From Cellvibrio japonicus Ueda107 (lineage in GTDB: Bacteria > Pseudomonadota > Gammaproteobacteria > Pseudomonadales > Cellvibrionaceae), in the NCBI RefSeq assembly GCF_000019225.1, contig NC_010995.1, positions 1,124,501 through 1,188,500 of the forward strand: a stretch of DNA of 64,000 bases. Direction: 5' to 3'. The notes under the pieces were generated by a model, which saw only the letters and a list, made by a program, of their open reading frames with translations, did no database searches and was not told where the DNA came from. How positions within the stretch are numbered: position 1 is the stretch's first letter; every line of letters starts with the position of its first letter. Position numbers and translations under genes: made by a program. Positions 1-8,105 of this stretch are shown here, one piece after another.

Positions 1-90
1 TGGCAGTGTGCTTTGCAGCCCGCTGTTGTGTTGTTAATAAATTGTTGTGTTACCGATTAACTGCCAATTCGCCATCGAGGGGGCACCGCC

Positions 91-1017
91 ATGTTCGCTG
101 AATACAGCACTTCGGAATTGTTATCGATCTTCGCCATGCAGGGCGTGGCCGGTCTGATTCTGTTTTCGGTTTTTGTGTTAATGGCCCTGGGCCTTGCCAT
201 TATTTTTGGCCAGATGGGTGTGATTAATATGGCGCACGGCGAATTTATGATTCTCGGTGCCTATGTGACCTACCTGACCTCCAATGTGTTTGCGAGTTAT
301 TTTGCCGACCTGTTTAGTATTTACTTCATCATCGCCATGATCCTGGCCTTTATCGCCGCTGCCCTGCTTGGCGCCCTGGTGGAATGGGCGATGATTCGCC
401 ATTTGTATAACCGCCCCCTGGATACCCTGCTGGCGACCTGGGGTTTGAGTTTGATTCTGCAACAACTGTATCGCAGCGTATTCGGCGCGCGCGAAGTCGG
501 TGTCACCCTGCCGGATTGGCTGATGGGCTCCTATCAATTAACCGATAGCATCGAATTGCCTATCAACGGTTTGTTTGTGATGTGCCTGGCGCTGGGGATT
601 TCCCTCACCATCGCCGTTTTAATGTACCGCTCGCGTTGGGGCACACAGGTGCGCGCAGTGGTGCAAAACCGGGCGATGGCCGGTGCTGTCGGTATTAATA
701 CCGCGCGCGTGGATCGCATGACCTTTGCGCTGGGTTGCGGTATTGCCGGTGTGGCGGGCAGTGCCTTTACCATGATCGGTTCCACCGGCCCGACATCCGG
801 TCAACTGTATATTGTCGATACCTTCCTGGTCGTTGTCTTTGGCGGTGCATCGAGTTTGCTCGGTACTATTGCCTCGGCCTTCAGTATTTCCCAAGCCCAG
901 TCGGCGATGGAGTTTTTCCTGAGCGGCTCCATGTCCAAGGTGCTCACGCTCTTGTTTGTGGTGTTCATCCTGATGTTGCGCCCACAAGGTTTGTTCACCT
1001 TGAAAGTGCGTCGTTAA
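91..1017 (+). CDS. urtB: Urea/short-chain amide ABC transporter permease UrtB
   Basis: Inner-membrane permease of a branched-chain-type (HAAT family) ABC transporter for urea or short amides. The 308-residue protein is almost entirely hydrophobic, with about eight membrane segments, and carries the family's early GLAIIFGQMGVINMAHGEF stretch (residues about 33-51) and a RPQGLF motif near the C-terminus. It lacks the long periplasmic N-terminal extension of some UrtB proteins. The ATG follows a GAGGGGG ribosome site at about 77-83. The following gene begins 17 bases after the stop, and urtC, urtD and urtE follow in order, so this is one operon whose urtA must lie left of the window. Because fmdA and fmdB lie downstream, formamide or other short amides are possible substrates; the related FmdDEF proteins of Methylophilus carry amides. 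Confidence 0.93.
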   Translation: MFAEYSTSELLSIFAMQGVAGLILFSVFVLMALGLAIIFGQMGVINMAHGEFMILGAYVTYLTSNVFASYFADLFSIYFIIAMILAFIAAALLGALVEWAMIRHLYNRPLDTLLATWGLSLILQQLYRSVFGAREVGVTLPDWLMGSYQLTDSIELPINGLFVMCLALGISLTIAVLMYRSRWGTQVRAVVQNRAMAGAVGINTARVDRMTFALGCGIAGVAGSAFTMIGSTGPTSGQLYIVDTFLVVVFGGASSLLGTIASAFSISQAQSAMEFFLSGSMSKVLTLLFVVFILMLRPQGLFTLKVRR

Positions 1018-1033
1018 AGAGGAGTCTTGCATC

Positions 1034-2260
1034 ATGTCTTATCAAGGTTTGGGTTCACTCATGCCCAGGAACGACATACTCGGTTTTATCGTCCTGGCGC
1101 TGATCCTGTTGGTGGTTCTCCCTTTGTCGCTGGATATTTTCCGCCTTAACCTGGTGGGCAAATACCTGACCTACGCCTTCGTGGCGGTAGGCTTGGTGCT
1201 GTGCTGGGGGTACGGCGGTATCTTGAGCCTGGGGCAGGGGGTATTCTTCGGGCTGGGCGGTTACACCATGGCAATGTTTTTAAAACTGGAAGCCTCCGAC
1301 CCTGAGAGCACCAAAATCCAATCCACACCCGGTATCCCCGATTTTATGGATTGGAACCAGATTACCGAATTGCCATTTTTCTGGGAGCCCTTCCACAGTT
1401 TCGGATTCACGCTCCTGGCGATTATCCTGGTGCCTTGCCTTTTTGGTTACATCATTGGTGTGGCTATGTTCAAGCGCCGCGTCGGTGGTGTGTATTTTGC
1501 GATTATTACCCAGGCACTGGCGGCTATCCTCACCATTCTGATTATCGGCCAGCAGGGGTACACCGGGGGTGTCAACGGTATTACCGATTTGCGCACCCTG
1601 CAGGGTTGGGATATACGCACCGACAGCGCCAAATATTTTTTCTATTACCTTTGTGTGGTGCTGTTGTTCGTATGCCTGTTTATCGCGCAATTTATTCGCA
1701 AGAGTAAATTGGGGCGCTTACTGGTGGCCATGCGCGATAAGGAAGATCGTGTGCGCTTCTCCGGTTATGACGTGTCCAACTTCAAGATCTTTGTGTTCTG
1801 TATCGGCGCTGTCTTTGCCGCGGTTGGCGGTGCCATGTTTACCCTGCAAGTGGGATTTATGTCGCCGACCCTGGTGGGCATTGTGCCTTCGATTGAGATG
1901 GTGATTTTCTGTGCGGTAGGTGGGCGCTTGTCAATTGTTGGTGCCGTCTACGGTGCCTTGATCGTTAACTACGCTAAAACCTCGTTCTCGGAAAGTTTTC
2001 CCGAGCTGTGGTTGTTTGCCATGGGTGGATTGTTTATCGCCGTCGTCATGGCCTTCCCCAATGGCCTGGCCGGTTTATACAACACCTATGTGGGGCCGAA
2101 AGTGGACGCCTGGCTGGCCGGCCTGGGTAAGCAAAAATCCGCTGTCTTACCAAGGCCACCGGAAAATCCCGGTTTGGGGAATAACCCGGCACCGGTAAAA
2201 CCTGCGGCACCTGTCCCGTCTTCATCCTTACCCCAAGGAGTCCTCCATGAGCCCCAGTAA
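1034..2260 (+). CDS. urtC: Urea/short-chain amide ABC transporter permease UrtC
   Basis: Second membrane-spanning permease of the transporter, pairing with UrtB to form the channel. The 408-residue protein has about ten hydrophobic segments. It shows family stretches such as CWGYGGILSLGQGVFFGLGGY (about residues 58-78) and a RLLVAMRDKEDRVRFSGY cytoplasmic loop that contacts the ATPase. The last 45 residues are proline- and alanine-rich and look like a soluble tail. The gene has an RGAGG-type ribosome site (AAAGAGGAG) before the ATG. Its 3' end overlaps the start of urtD by 14 bases, which implies translational coupling. Nothing looks damaged. Confidence 0.93.
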   Translation: MSYQGLGSLMPRNDILGFIVLALILLVVLPLSLDIFRLNLVGKYLTYAFVAVGLVLCWGYGGILSLGQGVFFGLGGYTMAMFLKLEASDPESTKIQSTPGIPDFMDWNQITELPFFWEPFHSFGFTLLAIILVPCLFGYIIGVAMFKRRVGGVYFAIITQALAAILTILIIGQQGYTGGVNGITDLRTLQGWDIRTDSAKYFFYYLCVVLLFVCLFIAQFIRKSKLGRLLVAMRDKEDRVRFSGYDVSNFKIFVFCIGAVFAAVGGAMFTLQVGFMSPTLVGIVPSIEMVIFCAVGGRLSIVGAVYGALIVNYAKTSFSESFPELWLFAMGGLFIAVVMAFPNGLAGLYNTYVGPKVDAWLAGLGKQKSAVLPRPPENPGLGNNPAPVKPAAPVPSSSLPQGVLHEPQ

Positions 2261-2996
2261 TACCGACTTTGTGCTGGCGGTGGAAAACCTCACCGTTTCC
2301 TTCGATGGATTTAAAGCGGTCAACGATCTCAGCTTTTATGTCGATGAAAATGAAATCCGGGTGATTATCGGCCCTAACGGGGCCGGTAAAACCACGGTGC
2401 TGGATTTGATCTGCGGGCGCACCAAAGCCACAGAGGGTTCGATCAAATTCCGCAACCGGGAACTCACCAGGCTGCGCGAACATGACATTGTAAAAGCCGG
2501 GGTAGGGCGCAAGTTCCAAAACCCGTCCATCTATGGTGACCTGACGGTGTTTGAAAACCTGGAGATTTCATTTCCCCGCGGGCGCTCGGTATTTGGTGCG
2601 CTGATGTTCAAACGCGATGCCGAGGTGATCAGCAAGGTGCGCGAAGTGGCCGGGAAAATTTTCCTGGCCGATTTCCTCGATACCCAGGCAGAGCTGCTAA
2701 GTCACGGGCAGAAGCAATGGCTGGAAATTGGCATGTTGCTGATGCAAGACCCGCAGCTGCTGATGCTGGATGAACCGGTTGCCGGTATGTCGGTGGGTGA
2801 GCGCCAGCAAACGGCGGAACTGTTGCGCAGCATCATTAAGGATCGCTCGGTGATTGTGATTGAGCACGATATGCAATTCGTTGCCCAGATCGCCGATAAG
2901 GTGACAGTGTTGCACCAGGGCAGGATCCTCGCCGAAGGTTCGGTGGATAAAGTGAAAAATGATCCCAAGGTGGTTGAAGTTTACCTCGGCCATTAA
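2247..2996 (+). CDS. urtD: Urea/short-chain amide ABC transporter ATPase UrtD
   Basis: First of the two cytoplasmic ATPases that power urea or amide import. Visible motifs are Walker A GPNGAGKTT (about residues 42-50), an ABC signature-like LSHGQKQW (about 151-158), Walker B LLMLDEP (about 171-177) and the switch histidine in VIEHDM. The signature begins LSHG rather than LSGG, as is usual for UrtD and LivG-type subunits. At 249 residues the length is normal. The start at 2247 is set by a strong AAGGAGTCC ribosome site inside the end of urtC. It would form a heterodimer with UrtE. Confidence 0.95.
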   Translation: MSPSNTDFVLAVENLTVSFDGFKAVNDLSFYVDENEIRVIIGPNGAGKTTVLDLICGRTKATEGSIKFRNRELTRLREHDIVKAGVGRKFQNPSIYGDLTVFENLEISFPRGRSVFGALMFKRDAEVISKVREVAGKIFLADFLDTQAELLSHGQKQWLEIGMLLMQDPQLLMLDEPVAGMSVGERQQTAELLRSIIKDRSVIVIEHDMQFVAQIADKVTVLHQGRILAEGSVDKVKNDPKVVEVYLGH

Positions 2997-3018
2997 TGCT
3001 GACAGTGGAGAGCCTTTT

Positions 3019-3708
3019 ATGTTAACCGTCTCGGATTATCGTGTGAGTTATGGCCAGAGCGAAGTGCTGCACGGACTGAATTTCACGGTTAAACCGCGTG
3101 AAATTGTCGCTGTTATGGGGCGCAATGGCATGGGTAAAACCACCTTGATGAAATCGCTGATGGGGGTTATCCCGAGCAGCGGCGGCAGCGTCAAACTGGA
3201 AGATAAGGAAGTAAGCCAGTTAAAAAGTTTCCAGCGGGTTGCCAACGGTTTTGGTTTTGTGCCGCAGGGGCGAATGATCTTCTCCAGTATGACGGTTAAG
3301 GAAAATATCGAAACCGGTTTGACCACCACCAAACGCAAGAGCGTGCCACCAGAACTGTACGATATGTTTCCGGTATTGCTGGAAATGCGCAATCGGCGCG
3401 GCGGCAACCTGTCGGGTGGACAACAGCAACAATTGGCAATTGCGCGCGCCCTGGCGAGCGATCCCAAATTGCTGTTGCTCGATGAGCCGACAGAGGGCAT
3501 ACAGCCATCGATTATCCGCGAGATGGCGCGCACCCTGAAAATGATTCGCGACCAGCGCGGCCTGTCCATTGTGGTATCAGAACAGGTATTGAGTTTTGCT
3601 CTGGATATTGCCGATCGGATTTTGGTGATCGAAAAGGGCGAGATAGTTCACGAGGAATTGCGTGAGACAGTTAATGAAGCCAAGGTGGCTTCCTATTTAT
3701 CGGTATAA
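3019..3708 (+). CDS. urtE: Urea/short-chain amide ABC transporter ATPase UrtE
   Basis: Second cytoplasmic ATPase of the importer. The 229-residue protein has Walker A GRNGMGKTT (about residues 35-43), the signature LSGGQQQQ (about 133-140) and Walker B LLLLDEP. I chose the ATG at 3019 because it follows a GTGGAGAG ribosome site and gives the family N-terminus (MLTVSDYRVSYG). An in-frame ATG at 2959 would run back into urtD. The operon ends here at a strong hairpin terminator at 3751. Confidence 0.94.
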   Translation: MLTVSDYRVSYGQSEVLHGLNFTVKPREIVAVMGRNGMGKTTLMKSLMGVIPSSGGSVKLEDKEVSQLKSFQRVANGFGFVPQGRMIFSSMTVKENIETGLTTTKRKSVPPELYDMFPVLLEMRNRRGGNLSGGQQQQLAIARALASDPKLLLLDEPTEGIQPSIIREMARTLKMIRDQRGLSIVVSEQVLSFALDIADRILVIEKGEIVHEELRETVNEAKVASYLSV

Positions 3709-3750
3709 CCGTTTGTTGCATAAACACTCACCCAGATAGGGCTGTTTTTG

Positions 3751-3789
3751 ACCGGTCAGCGCGTCTCTCGGGCGCTGACCGGTTTTTTT
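3751..3789 (+). terminator. Rho-independent terminator after urtE
   Basis: A perfect 12-base inverted repeat (ACCGGTCAGCGC at 3751-3762, its complement at 3772-3783) with a 9-base loop is followed by a run of Ts. It ends the urt operon and could also act on the convergent gene to the right. Confidence 0.9.
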
Positions 3790-3800
3790 ACGCGGGTAAT

Positions 3801-4121
3801 TTACGCATCGCCATTGTCACGCGGCGGGCGTTGATGTGGTTCGGGCATATTGTCGGGGCGGCAGGCCAGTGTCGCGGTATCGGTGTTACGCGGTGGTGTC
3901 GCGCACTGGCCGGCCAGGGTTTCACTGTTGCGCCCGGTAAAACTGCACACATCACCCTCGGCAAGTCCGCTACAGGCATTGATGGCTTCTGGCGGTGGAC
4001 CAAAGCCATGGTCTTCCCGCGGCGGGCGCTGTTGGTCGGCGGCATATACTGTTGTTGCCAGGCAGTTGAGCAGGATACCGGCGATCCCGATCACTTTTAC
4101 CCATCTTGTCTTGGTGTTCAT
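3801..4121 (-). CDS. Small secreted hypothetical protein
   Basis: A 106-residue protein with a clear Sec signal peptide: basic start MNTKTRWVK, hydrophobic core IGIAGILLNCLATTV and cleavage after AYA-A at about residue 28. The mature part has four cysteines, two in ACSGLAEGDVCSF and two near GQCATPP and LACRP, so two disulfides are possible. Proline-rich PPRE and PPRD patches flank the core. The motif resembles small exported proteins of proteobacteria with an A-C-x-G-x-x-E-G-D-x-C-S-F signature, but no function is known to me. It is convergent with urtE and divergent from fmdA. A role in amide uptake is only suggested by position. Confidence 0.7.
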   Translation of the reverse strand: MNTKTRWVKVIGIAGILLNCLATTVYAADQQRPPREDHGFGPPPEAINACSGLAEGDVCSFTGRNSETLAGQCATPPRNTDTATLACRPDNMPEPHQRPPRDNGDA

Positions 4122-4375
4122 AAATAACCTCGATGTTTGTTTAAGTCACCGATGAGACTTGGGCCCTGGGTTGAGGTTCATCACCTATGGCAAGAGTCAC
4201 AGTCTTTGCACAATCGCATCATGAATCAACGACACAGAAACCGGGCATGTGTTTGTCTATACGTTAAATGGCGTAGTGGCGCTGGCTATTTGTCGTATTG
4301 TTGGCCCGGTGATGCGCGCGGATACTGGCATGGTCGAGTGACACCCTTGTCCAACCCTCACCAGGAGTCAGTACC
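4122..4375. promoter_or_regulatory. Divergent promoter region of fmdA and the secreted-protein gene
   Basis: 254 bases between two divergently read genes, so both promoters should lie here. A clear ribosome site, CAGGAG at about 4362-4367, precedes fmdA. I looked for a sigma-54 -24/-12 element, expected for nitrogen-controlled genes. The closest match, TGGCCCGGTGATGCGC near 4301, has the wrong GG-GC spacing. No other site is supported. Confidence 0.4.
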
Positions 4376-5608
4376 ATGGCTGAAACAATTATCAAAATAG
4401 ATTTGAAAAAATCGCCTTACGAAAATCCTATGATTCACAACCGCTGGCATCCGGATATTCCCATGGCTGCAACGGTGAAACCCGGTGATGATTTTATTAT
4501 CGAGTGCTACGACTGGACGGGCGGCCAGATTGCCAATAATGATTCGGCGGACGACGTGCGCGATGTGGATTTGTCTCAGGTGCATTTCCTGTCGGGCCCT
4601 GTCGGTGTGGAGGGAGCGGAGCCGGGTGATTTGCTGGTGGTGGATATCCTCGATATTGGTGCCTTCCAGGAAAGCCTGTGGGGCTTTAACGGTTTCTTTT
4701 CCAAGAAGAATGGCGGCGGCTTCCTGACTGAACATTTTCCTGAAGCGCAAAAATCCATCTGGGATATTAACGGGATGTTTACCAAATCCCGCCATGTGCC
4801 CAATGTGGAATTTGCCGGATTGATCCACCCCGGACTGATTGGTTGCCTGCCTTCCAAGGAGATGTTGCAGGAGTGGAACAAACGCGAAAAAGAACTCTAC
4901 GATACCGAGCCTGATCGCGTACCGGCGCTGGCGACCTTGCCCTATGCCGATACCGCACACATGGGCAAGATGGCAGCTGACTCAGCCAAGTCCGCTGCCG
5001 CGGAAGCAGCGCGCACCGTGCCGCCGCGCGAACATGGCGGTAACTGCGACATTAAGGATTTATCGCGCGGTTCCAAAATTTATTTCCCGGTCTATGTCAA
5101 AGGCGGTGGCTTGTCTGTCGGCGATTTGCACTTTAGCCAGGGCGATGGCGAGATCACCTTCTGCGGCGCTATCGAAATGGCCGGTTGGATTCATTTGCGC
5201 GTGAGCCTGATCAAAGACGGTATGGCCAAGTACGGGATTAAAAACCCGATTTTCAAACCCAGTCCTATGGCACCCAAGTATGACGATTACCTGATCTTCG
5301 AAGGGATTTCTGTGGATGAATATGGCGAGCAACATTACCTGGATGTACATGTGGCCTATCGCCAGGCGTGCCTGAATGCCATCGAGTATTTAACCAAGTT
5401 TGGTTACTCAAAAGCCCAGGCTTACGCGATCCTCGGTTGCGCGCCGGTGCAGGGGCATATTTCGGGAGTGGTGGATATTCCCAATGCCTGCGCCACCCTG
5501 TGGTTGCCGACGGATATCTTTGATTTCGATGTGAATCCCAGTGCAGAGGGGCCGACCAGGAAAGTAACTCCGGGCATGGATGTCCCTCTCTCGCCAGACA
5601 AGTCATAA
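4376..5608 (+). CDS. fmdA: Formamidase FmdA (acetamidase/formamidase family)
   Basis: Cytoplasmic amidase hydrolysing formamide to formate and ammonia. At 410 residues it has the usual length and family stretches: HNRWHPDIPMAATVKPGDDF near the N-terminus, the NNDSADDVRDVDL segment (about residues 45-57), GGNCDIKDLSRGSKIYFPV (about 222-240) and ILGCAPVQGHISGVVDIPNA near the C-terminus. It follows its own promoter region and a CAGGAG ribosome site and is followed after 113 bases by an FmdB-like zinc-ribbon gene, the classic fmdA-fmdB pairing. With urtBCDE beside it, this is a nitrogen-scavenging module: import of urea or amide, then ammonia release. Acetamide as substrate cannot be excluded from sequence. 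Confidence 0.94.
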   Translation: MAETIIKIDLKKSPYENPMIHNRWHPDIPMAATVKPGDDFIIECYDWTGGQIANNDSADDVRDVDLSQVHFLSGPVGVEGAEPGDLLVVDILDIGAFQESLWGFNGFFSKKNGGGFLTEHFPEAQKSIWDINGMFTKSRHVPNVEFAGLIHPGLIGCLPSKEMLQEWNKREKELYDTEPDRVPALATLPYADTAHMGKMAADSAKSAAAEAARTVPPREHGGNCDIKDLSRGSKIYFPVYVKGGGLSVGDLHFSQGDGEITFCGAIEMAGWIHLRVSLIKDGMAKYGIKNPIFKPSPMAPKYDDYLIFEGISVDEYGEQHYLDVHVAYRQACLNAIEYLTKFGYSKAQAYAILGCAPVQGHISGVVDIPNACATLWLPTDIFDFDVNPSAEGPTRKVTPGMDVPLSPDKS

Positions 5609-5616
5609 ACAGCGCG

Positions 5617-5670
5617 TGCTGCTGTATTCCCATGGGCATGTTGTAGCGGCGCCCGTAAGGTACAGCAGCA
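5617..5670 (+). other. Inverted repeat in the fmdA-fmdB gap
   Basis: TGCTGCTGTA at 5617-5626 and its exact complement at 5661-5670 could fold into a 10-bp stem with a 34-base loop. No T-run follows, so it is more likely an RNA-stability or attenuation element than a terminator. Function unknown. Confidence 0.4.
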
Positions 5671-5721
5671 TTTCACTGCTTGTTAAGCAATAATCTTCCA
5701 GTGGGATTTTGAGGGGAAAAA

Positions 5722-6090
5722 ATGCCTGTCTACGACTACAAGTGTGCTGACCATGGTTTATTTTATGAATTGGCCTCGATGGAGGATTCCAATAAGCCTA
5801 TGGCGTGCCCGAACTGTGGCAAACCCTGTGCCCGCGTCATTATGCTGGCCCCGGAGTTCCTGGCCATGAAACAGGAATTGCGCGCAGCCCATACGCGCAA
5901 TGAAACGGCACAGCATGCGCCGGTATTGTCGACACCGGATTATCGCGCCGAGCAACAAGCGCGGCGCGAACACAAACATGGGAAGGGTTGTGGTTGCGGT
6001 GATAAACCTATCCGTAAATCCAACCTGATTTACACAGCCGAAGGCAATAAAATGTTTCCGTCCATGCGGCCCTGGATGATTAGTCATTAA
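5722..6090 (+). CDS. fmdB: FmdB-family zinc-ribbon protein
   Basis: 122-residue protein starting with the FmdB/CxxC zinc-ribbon signature: MPVYDYKCADHG, then CPNCGKPC at about residues 29-36, giving the metal-binding cysteine pairs. The rest is charged and ends with a second cysteine- and histidine-rich patch (HKHGKGCGCGD). FmdB was described as a regulator of fmdA in Methylophilus; direct DNA binding is not established. The gene lies in the fmdA transcription unit with a GAGGGG ribosome site upstream. The N-terminal domain is typical, while the His/Cys-rich tail is longer than in many short FmdB relatives. Confidence 0.85.
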   Translation: MPVYDYKCADHGLFYELASMEDSNKPMACPNCGKPCARVIMLAPEFLAMKQELRAAHTRNETAQHAPVLSTPDYRAEQQARREHKHGKGCGCGDKPIRKSNLIYTAEGNKMFPSMRPWMISH

Positions 6091-6099
6091 GGTTGCCGC

Positions 6100-6137
6100 C
6101 AATGCAATAGGCCCCTGCCAAGGGGCCTATTGCATTG
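6100..6137. terminator. Perfect 17-bp hairpin between fmdB and the TetR gene
   Basis: CAATGCAATAGGCCCCT at 6100-6116 and its exact complement at 6121-6137 with a 4-base loop. It sits between convergent genes. There is no T-run on either side, so it would act through stem strength or as an RNA end-protecting structure. Confidence 0.6.
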
Positions 6138-6179
6138 GGGCACTTAACAATAAACGGTGTAACAATAAAAAGGGGCTAT

Positions 6180-6803
6180 TTAATGGGAATCGCAGCAGGG
6201 GCGGGCGCGCAGCTCGTCCACATAGGCGCTGAGGCTGGCAAATAATTCGGGGAGCATATCCGTAGACTGCATGCACTTGGCTGTTCCCATAATGCCCTGG
6301 TAGCAACAGTGCATGAACAGGGCTGTTTGGCGCGGGTTGAGATCGCGGCGCACAAAGCCATCTTCCTGGCCCTTGGCGAGGGCAGCGGTTACGGCACCGA
6401 TAACTGTTTCTACCAGGTTTTTCAGCCGCTGCTGGAAACCTTGGTCCAACGCGCACATTTCCTGGGTCAGGTTATTGACCGGGCAACCATTAAATTCAGC
6501 TTCTTCCTGTAAATGTTCGGTTTTCCACGCAAATAATTTTTGCATGGCCGTGAGCGGGTCGCGCTCTTCGGCGATAAAGCTGTTCCAGGTGTTTTGGAAG
6601 TCGCGCATCAGGATTTCTTCCACCACGGCATATCCCAGCGCCAGCTTGTTGGGGAAGTGATGGTAGAGGGCGCCTTTGGCGAGGTTGGTTTTCTGCAGGA
6701 TGGCTTCGATGCGCATACCCTGGTAGCCGTTGAGATAAATCTCCTCACTGGCAGCTTCCAGGATACGGGTGCGGGTTTGTTCAGCGTTGCGTTCAGTGGC
6801 CAT
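6180..6803 (-). CDS. TetR/AcrR-family transcriptional regulator
   Basis: 207-residue repressor. The N-terminal helix-turn-helix is clear: TRTRILEAASEEIYLNGYQGMRIEAILQKTNLAKGALYHHFPNK (about residues 9-52). The ligand-binding half is helical, with cysteines in NGCPVNN, HCCYQ and the final CC, which could sense electrophiles or redox state. The start at 6803 (MATERN) was preferred because an upstream ATG at 6857 would overlap the gene before it; from 6803 the gap is 14 bases. The two genes form an operon behind a NemR-like palindrome at 7204-7221, so autorepression is likely. The inducer is unknown. Confidence 0.88.
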   Translation of the reverse strand: MATERNAEQTRTRILEAASEEIYLNGYQGMRIEAILQKTNLAKGALYHHFPNKLALGYAVVEEILMRDFQNTWNSFIAEERDPLTAMQKLFAWKTEHLQEEAEFNGCPVNNLTQEMCALDQGFQQRLKNLVETVIGAVTAALAKGQEDGFVRRDLNPRQTALFMHCCYQGIMGTAKCMQSTDMLPELFASLSAYVDELRARPCCDSH

Positions 6804-6817
6804 GGACAGGGCTCGGG

Positions 6818-7114
6818 TTAGAAACCAATCCACCAATGCGCAGCCATTGCCAGACACAGAGACAGGCTGCCCATCAGGAAGAAAAATTGTGCCACGGAAC
6901 GGACACGGCGATGACGCATTTCTTCTTGCCAGGCAAACCCCTGTAAGTCGTCACGGGGGCAATCGTAGCTGGGTGCTACCGCTTTTTTCATGATGGTCCC
7001 TCCTGGCAGGGGTATTGCGATACGGGTGGTGTCGGCTGTGCGCGCGCTGGTGTCGGTATTCGCCGCTTCCGGCTGGCTATCGGTTGTATAGGCGTCAATC
7101 GTGGTGGATTTCAT
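6818..7114 (-). CDS. Small membrane-anchored protein, two candidate starts
   Basis: 98-residue protein of unknown family in front of the TetR gene. The N-terminal 41 residues are Ser/Thr/Ala-rich and look disordered. The C-terminal part has a basic patch (MRHRRVRS) followed by one membrane segment (VAQFFFLMGSLSLCLAMAAHWWIGF). The long form has an AAGGGAG ribosome site. An internal ATG at 6991 has an even better one (AGGAGG, seven bases upstream) and would give a 57-residue protein starting MKKAVAPSYD. Either or both forms may be made. The position under the TetR operator suggests it is induced by the regulator's ligand. Confidence 0.65.
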   Translation of the reverse strand: MKSTTIDAYTTDSQPEAANTDTSARTADTTRIAIPLPGGTIMKKAVAPSYDCPRDDLQGFAWQEEMRHRRVRSVAQFFFLMGSLSLCLAMAAHWWIGF

Positions 7115-7203
7115 GAGCTGGCTCCCTTCATTGACTAACCGCGATGGATCAGTAACCGCGTCTCAACAGGCAAAACCTGTGTGAAACAGGGCGGCATTAA
7201 ATT

Positions 7204-7221
7204 ACAGACCAACCAGTCTGT
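7204..7221. promoter_or_regulatory. NemR-like palindromic operator
   Basis: ACAGAC at 7204-7209 and GTCTGT at 7216-7221 form a dyad whose core reads AGACTGGTTGGTCT on the minus strand. This resembles NemR-type TetR operators built on AGACC/GGTCT half-sites. It lies about 90 bases upstream of the small membrane protein gene, where repression of the operon would be expected. The divergent VIT-family gene begins about 170 bases away and might share it. Confidence 0.65.
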
Positions 7222-7393
7222 CAAATAACATCTTGTAATGAAATGTTGATGCCTAAAGGTTATTCGGATGCCTGTGTGGCCCATTATTTGGTGTTGTCTC
7301 CGGCGTTAGCTATGCTGCCGGCTATTATTGGGTGCTGGCATGGGCAATGGACTCCAGCGTTATCTAGTGATTTCTTCCATTTGCGGGATTTTT

Positions 7394-8083
7394 ATGCGAC
7401 ACCATGAGATACATACGTCACAGCGGTTGGGTTGGTTGCGTGCCTCTGTGTTGGGGGCGAACGATGGCATTATTTCTACGGCCAGCCTGATGATGGGGAT
7501 GGTCGCGGCGGGAACCTCGGCATCCTCGGTATTGTTGACCGGGGTTGCCGGTTTGGTGGCGGGTGCCATGAGTATGGCCGCGGGGGAATATGTATCCGTA
7601 CACTCCCAGGCCGATACCGAGAAGGCGGATATCCGCCGGGAAATTCGCGAACTGGAAGAGGACCTGGATGCGGAGCACCGGGAGCTGGAGGAAATTTATG
7701 TCGCACGGGGGCTAACCCGTAATCTGGCGAAAGAGGTGGCGCGCCAGATGATGGCTCACGATGCCCTGGCGGCCCATGCCCGCGATGAACTGGGAATTAC
7801 CGAGCATTCCTCTGCCCGCCCGCTGGAAGCGGCATTGGCTTCGGCTGCCAGCTTTGCCCTGGGGGCGACAATCCCCTTGCTGGTGGTGATGTTTGCGCCT
7901 ATCCAATGGATGCAGGGGGTTTTGTTAGGTGTGTCCCTGGTGGCTTTGGCATGTTTGGGGGGCTTGGCGGCGCGGGTAGGGCGGGCATCGGTATTACAGG
8001 GAGCCTTGCGGGTTTGTTTCTGGGGCGCCGCCGCCATGGGGCTGACGGCGCTGGTGGGGCATTTCTTTAGTGTATCTGCCTAG
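7394..8083 (+). CDS. VIT1/CCC1-family iron/manganese transporter
   Basis: Predicted integral membrane metal transporter, 229 residues. It has the family hallmark in the first membrane segment (GWLRASVLGANDGIISTASL, residues about 13-32), a second glycine-rich segment (GVAGLVAGAMSMAAGEYVSVHSQ), a charged cytoplasmic helical region rich in Glu (about residues 75-125, the metal-binding domain region of VIT proteins) and three C-terminal membrane segments. I chose the ATG at 7394 (MRHHEIHTSQR); an upstream in-frame ATG would add 22 residues without a better ribosome site. Direction of transport and metal are not visible. The gene stands alone. Confidence 0.9.
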   Translation: MRHHEIHTSQRLGWLRASVLGANDGIISTASLMMGMVAAGTSASSVLLTGVAGLVAGAMSMAAGEYVSVHSQADTEKADIRREIRELEEDLDAEHRELEEIYVARGLTRNLAKEVARQMMAHDALAAHARDELGITEHSSARPLEAALASAASFALGATIPLLVVMFAPIQWMQGVLLGVSLVALACLGGLAARVGRASVLQGALRVCFWGAAAMGLTALVGHFFSVSA

Positions 8084-8105
8084 GAACCTGATTATCCGGG
8101 GCCTG

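Noticed and set aside
4297..4320. Possible sigma-54 promoter before fmdA
   Set aside because: TGGCCCGGTGATGCGC resembles the -24/-12 pattern, but the GG to GC spacing is off by one either way.
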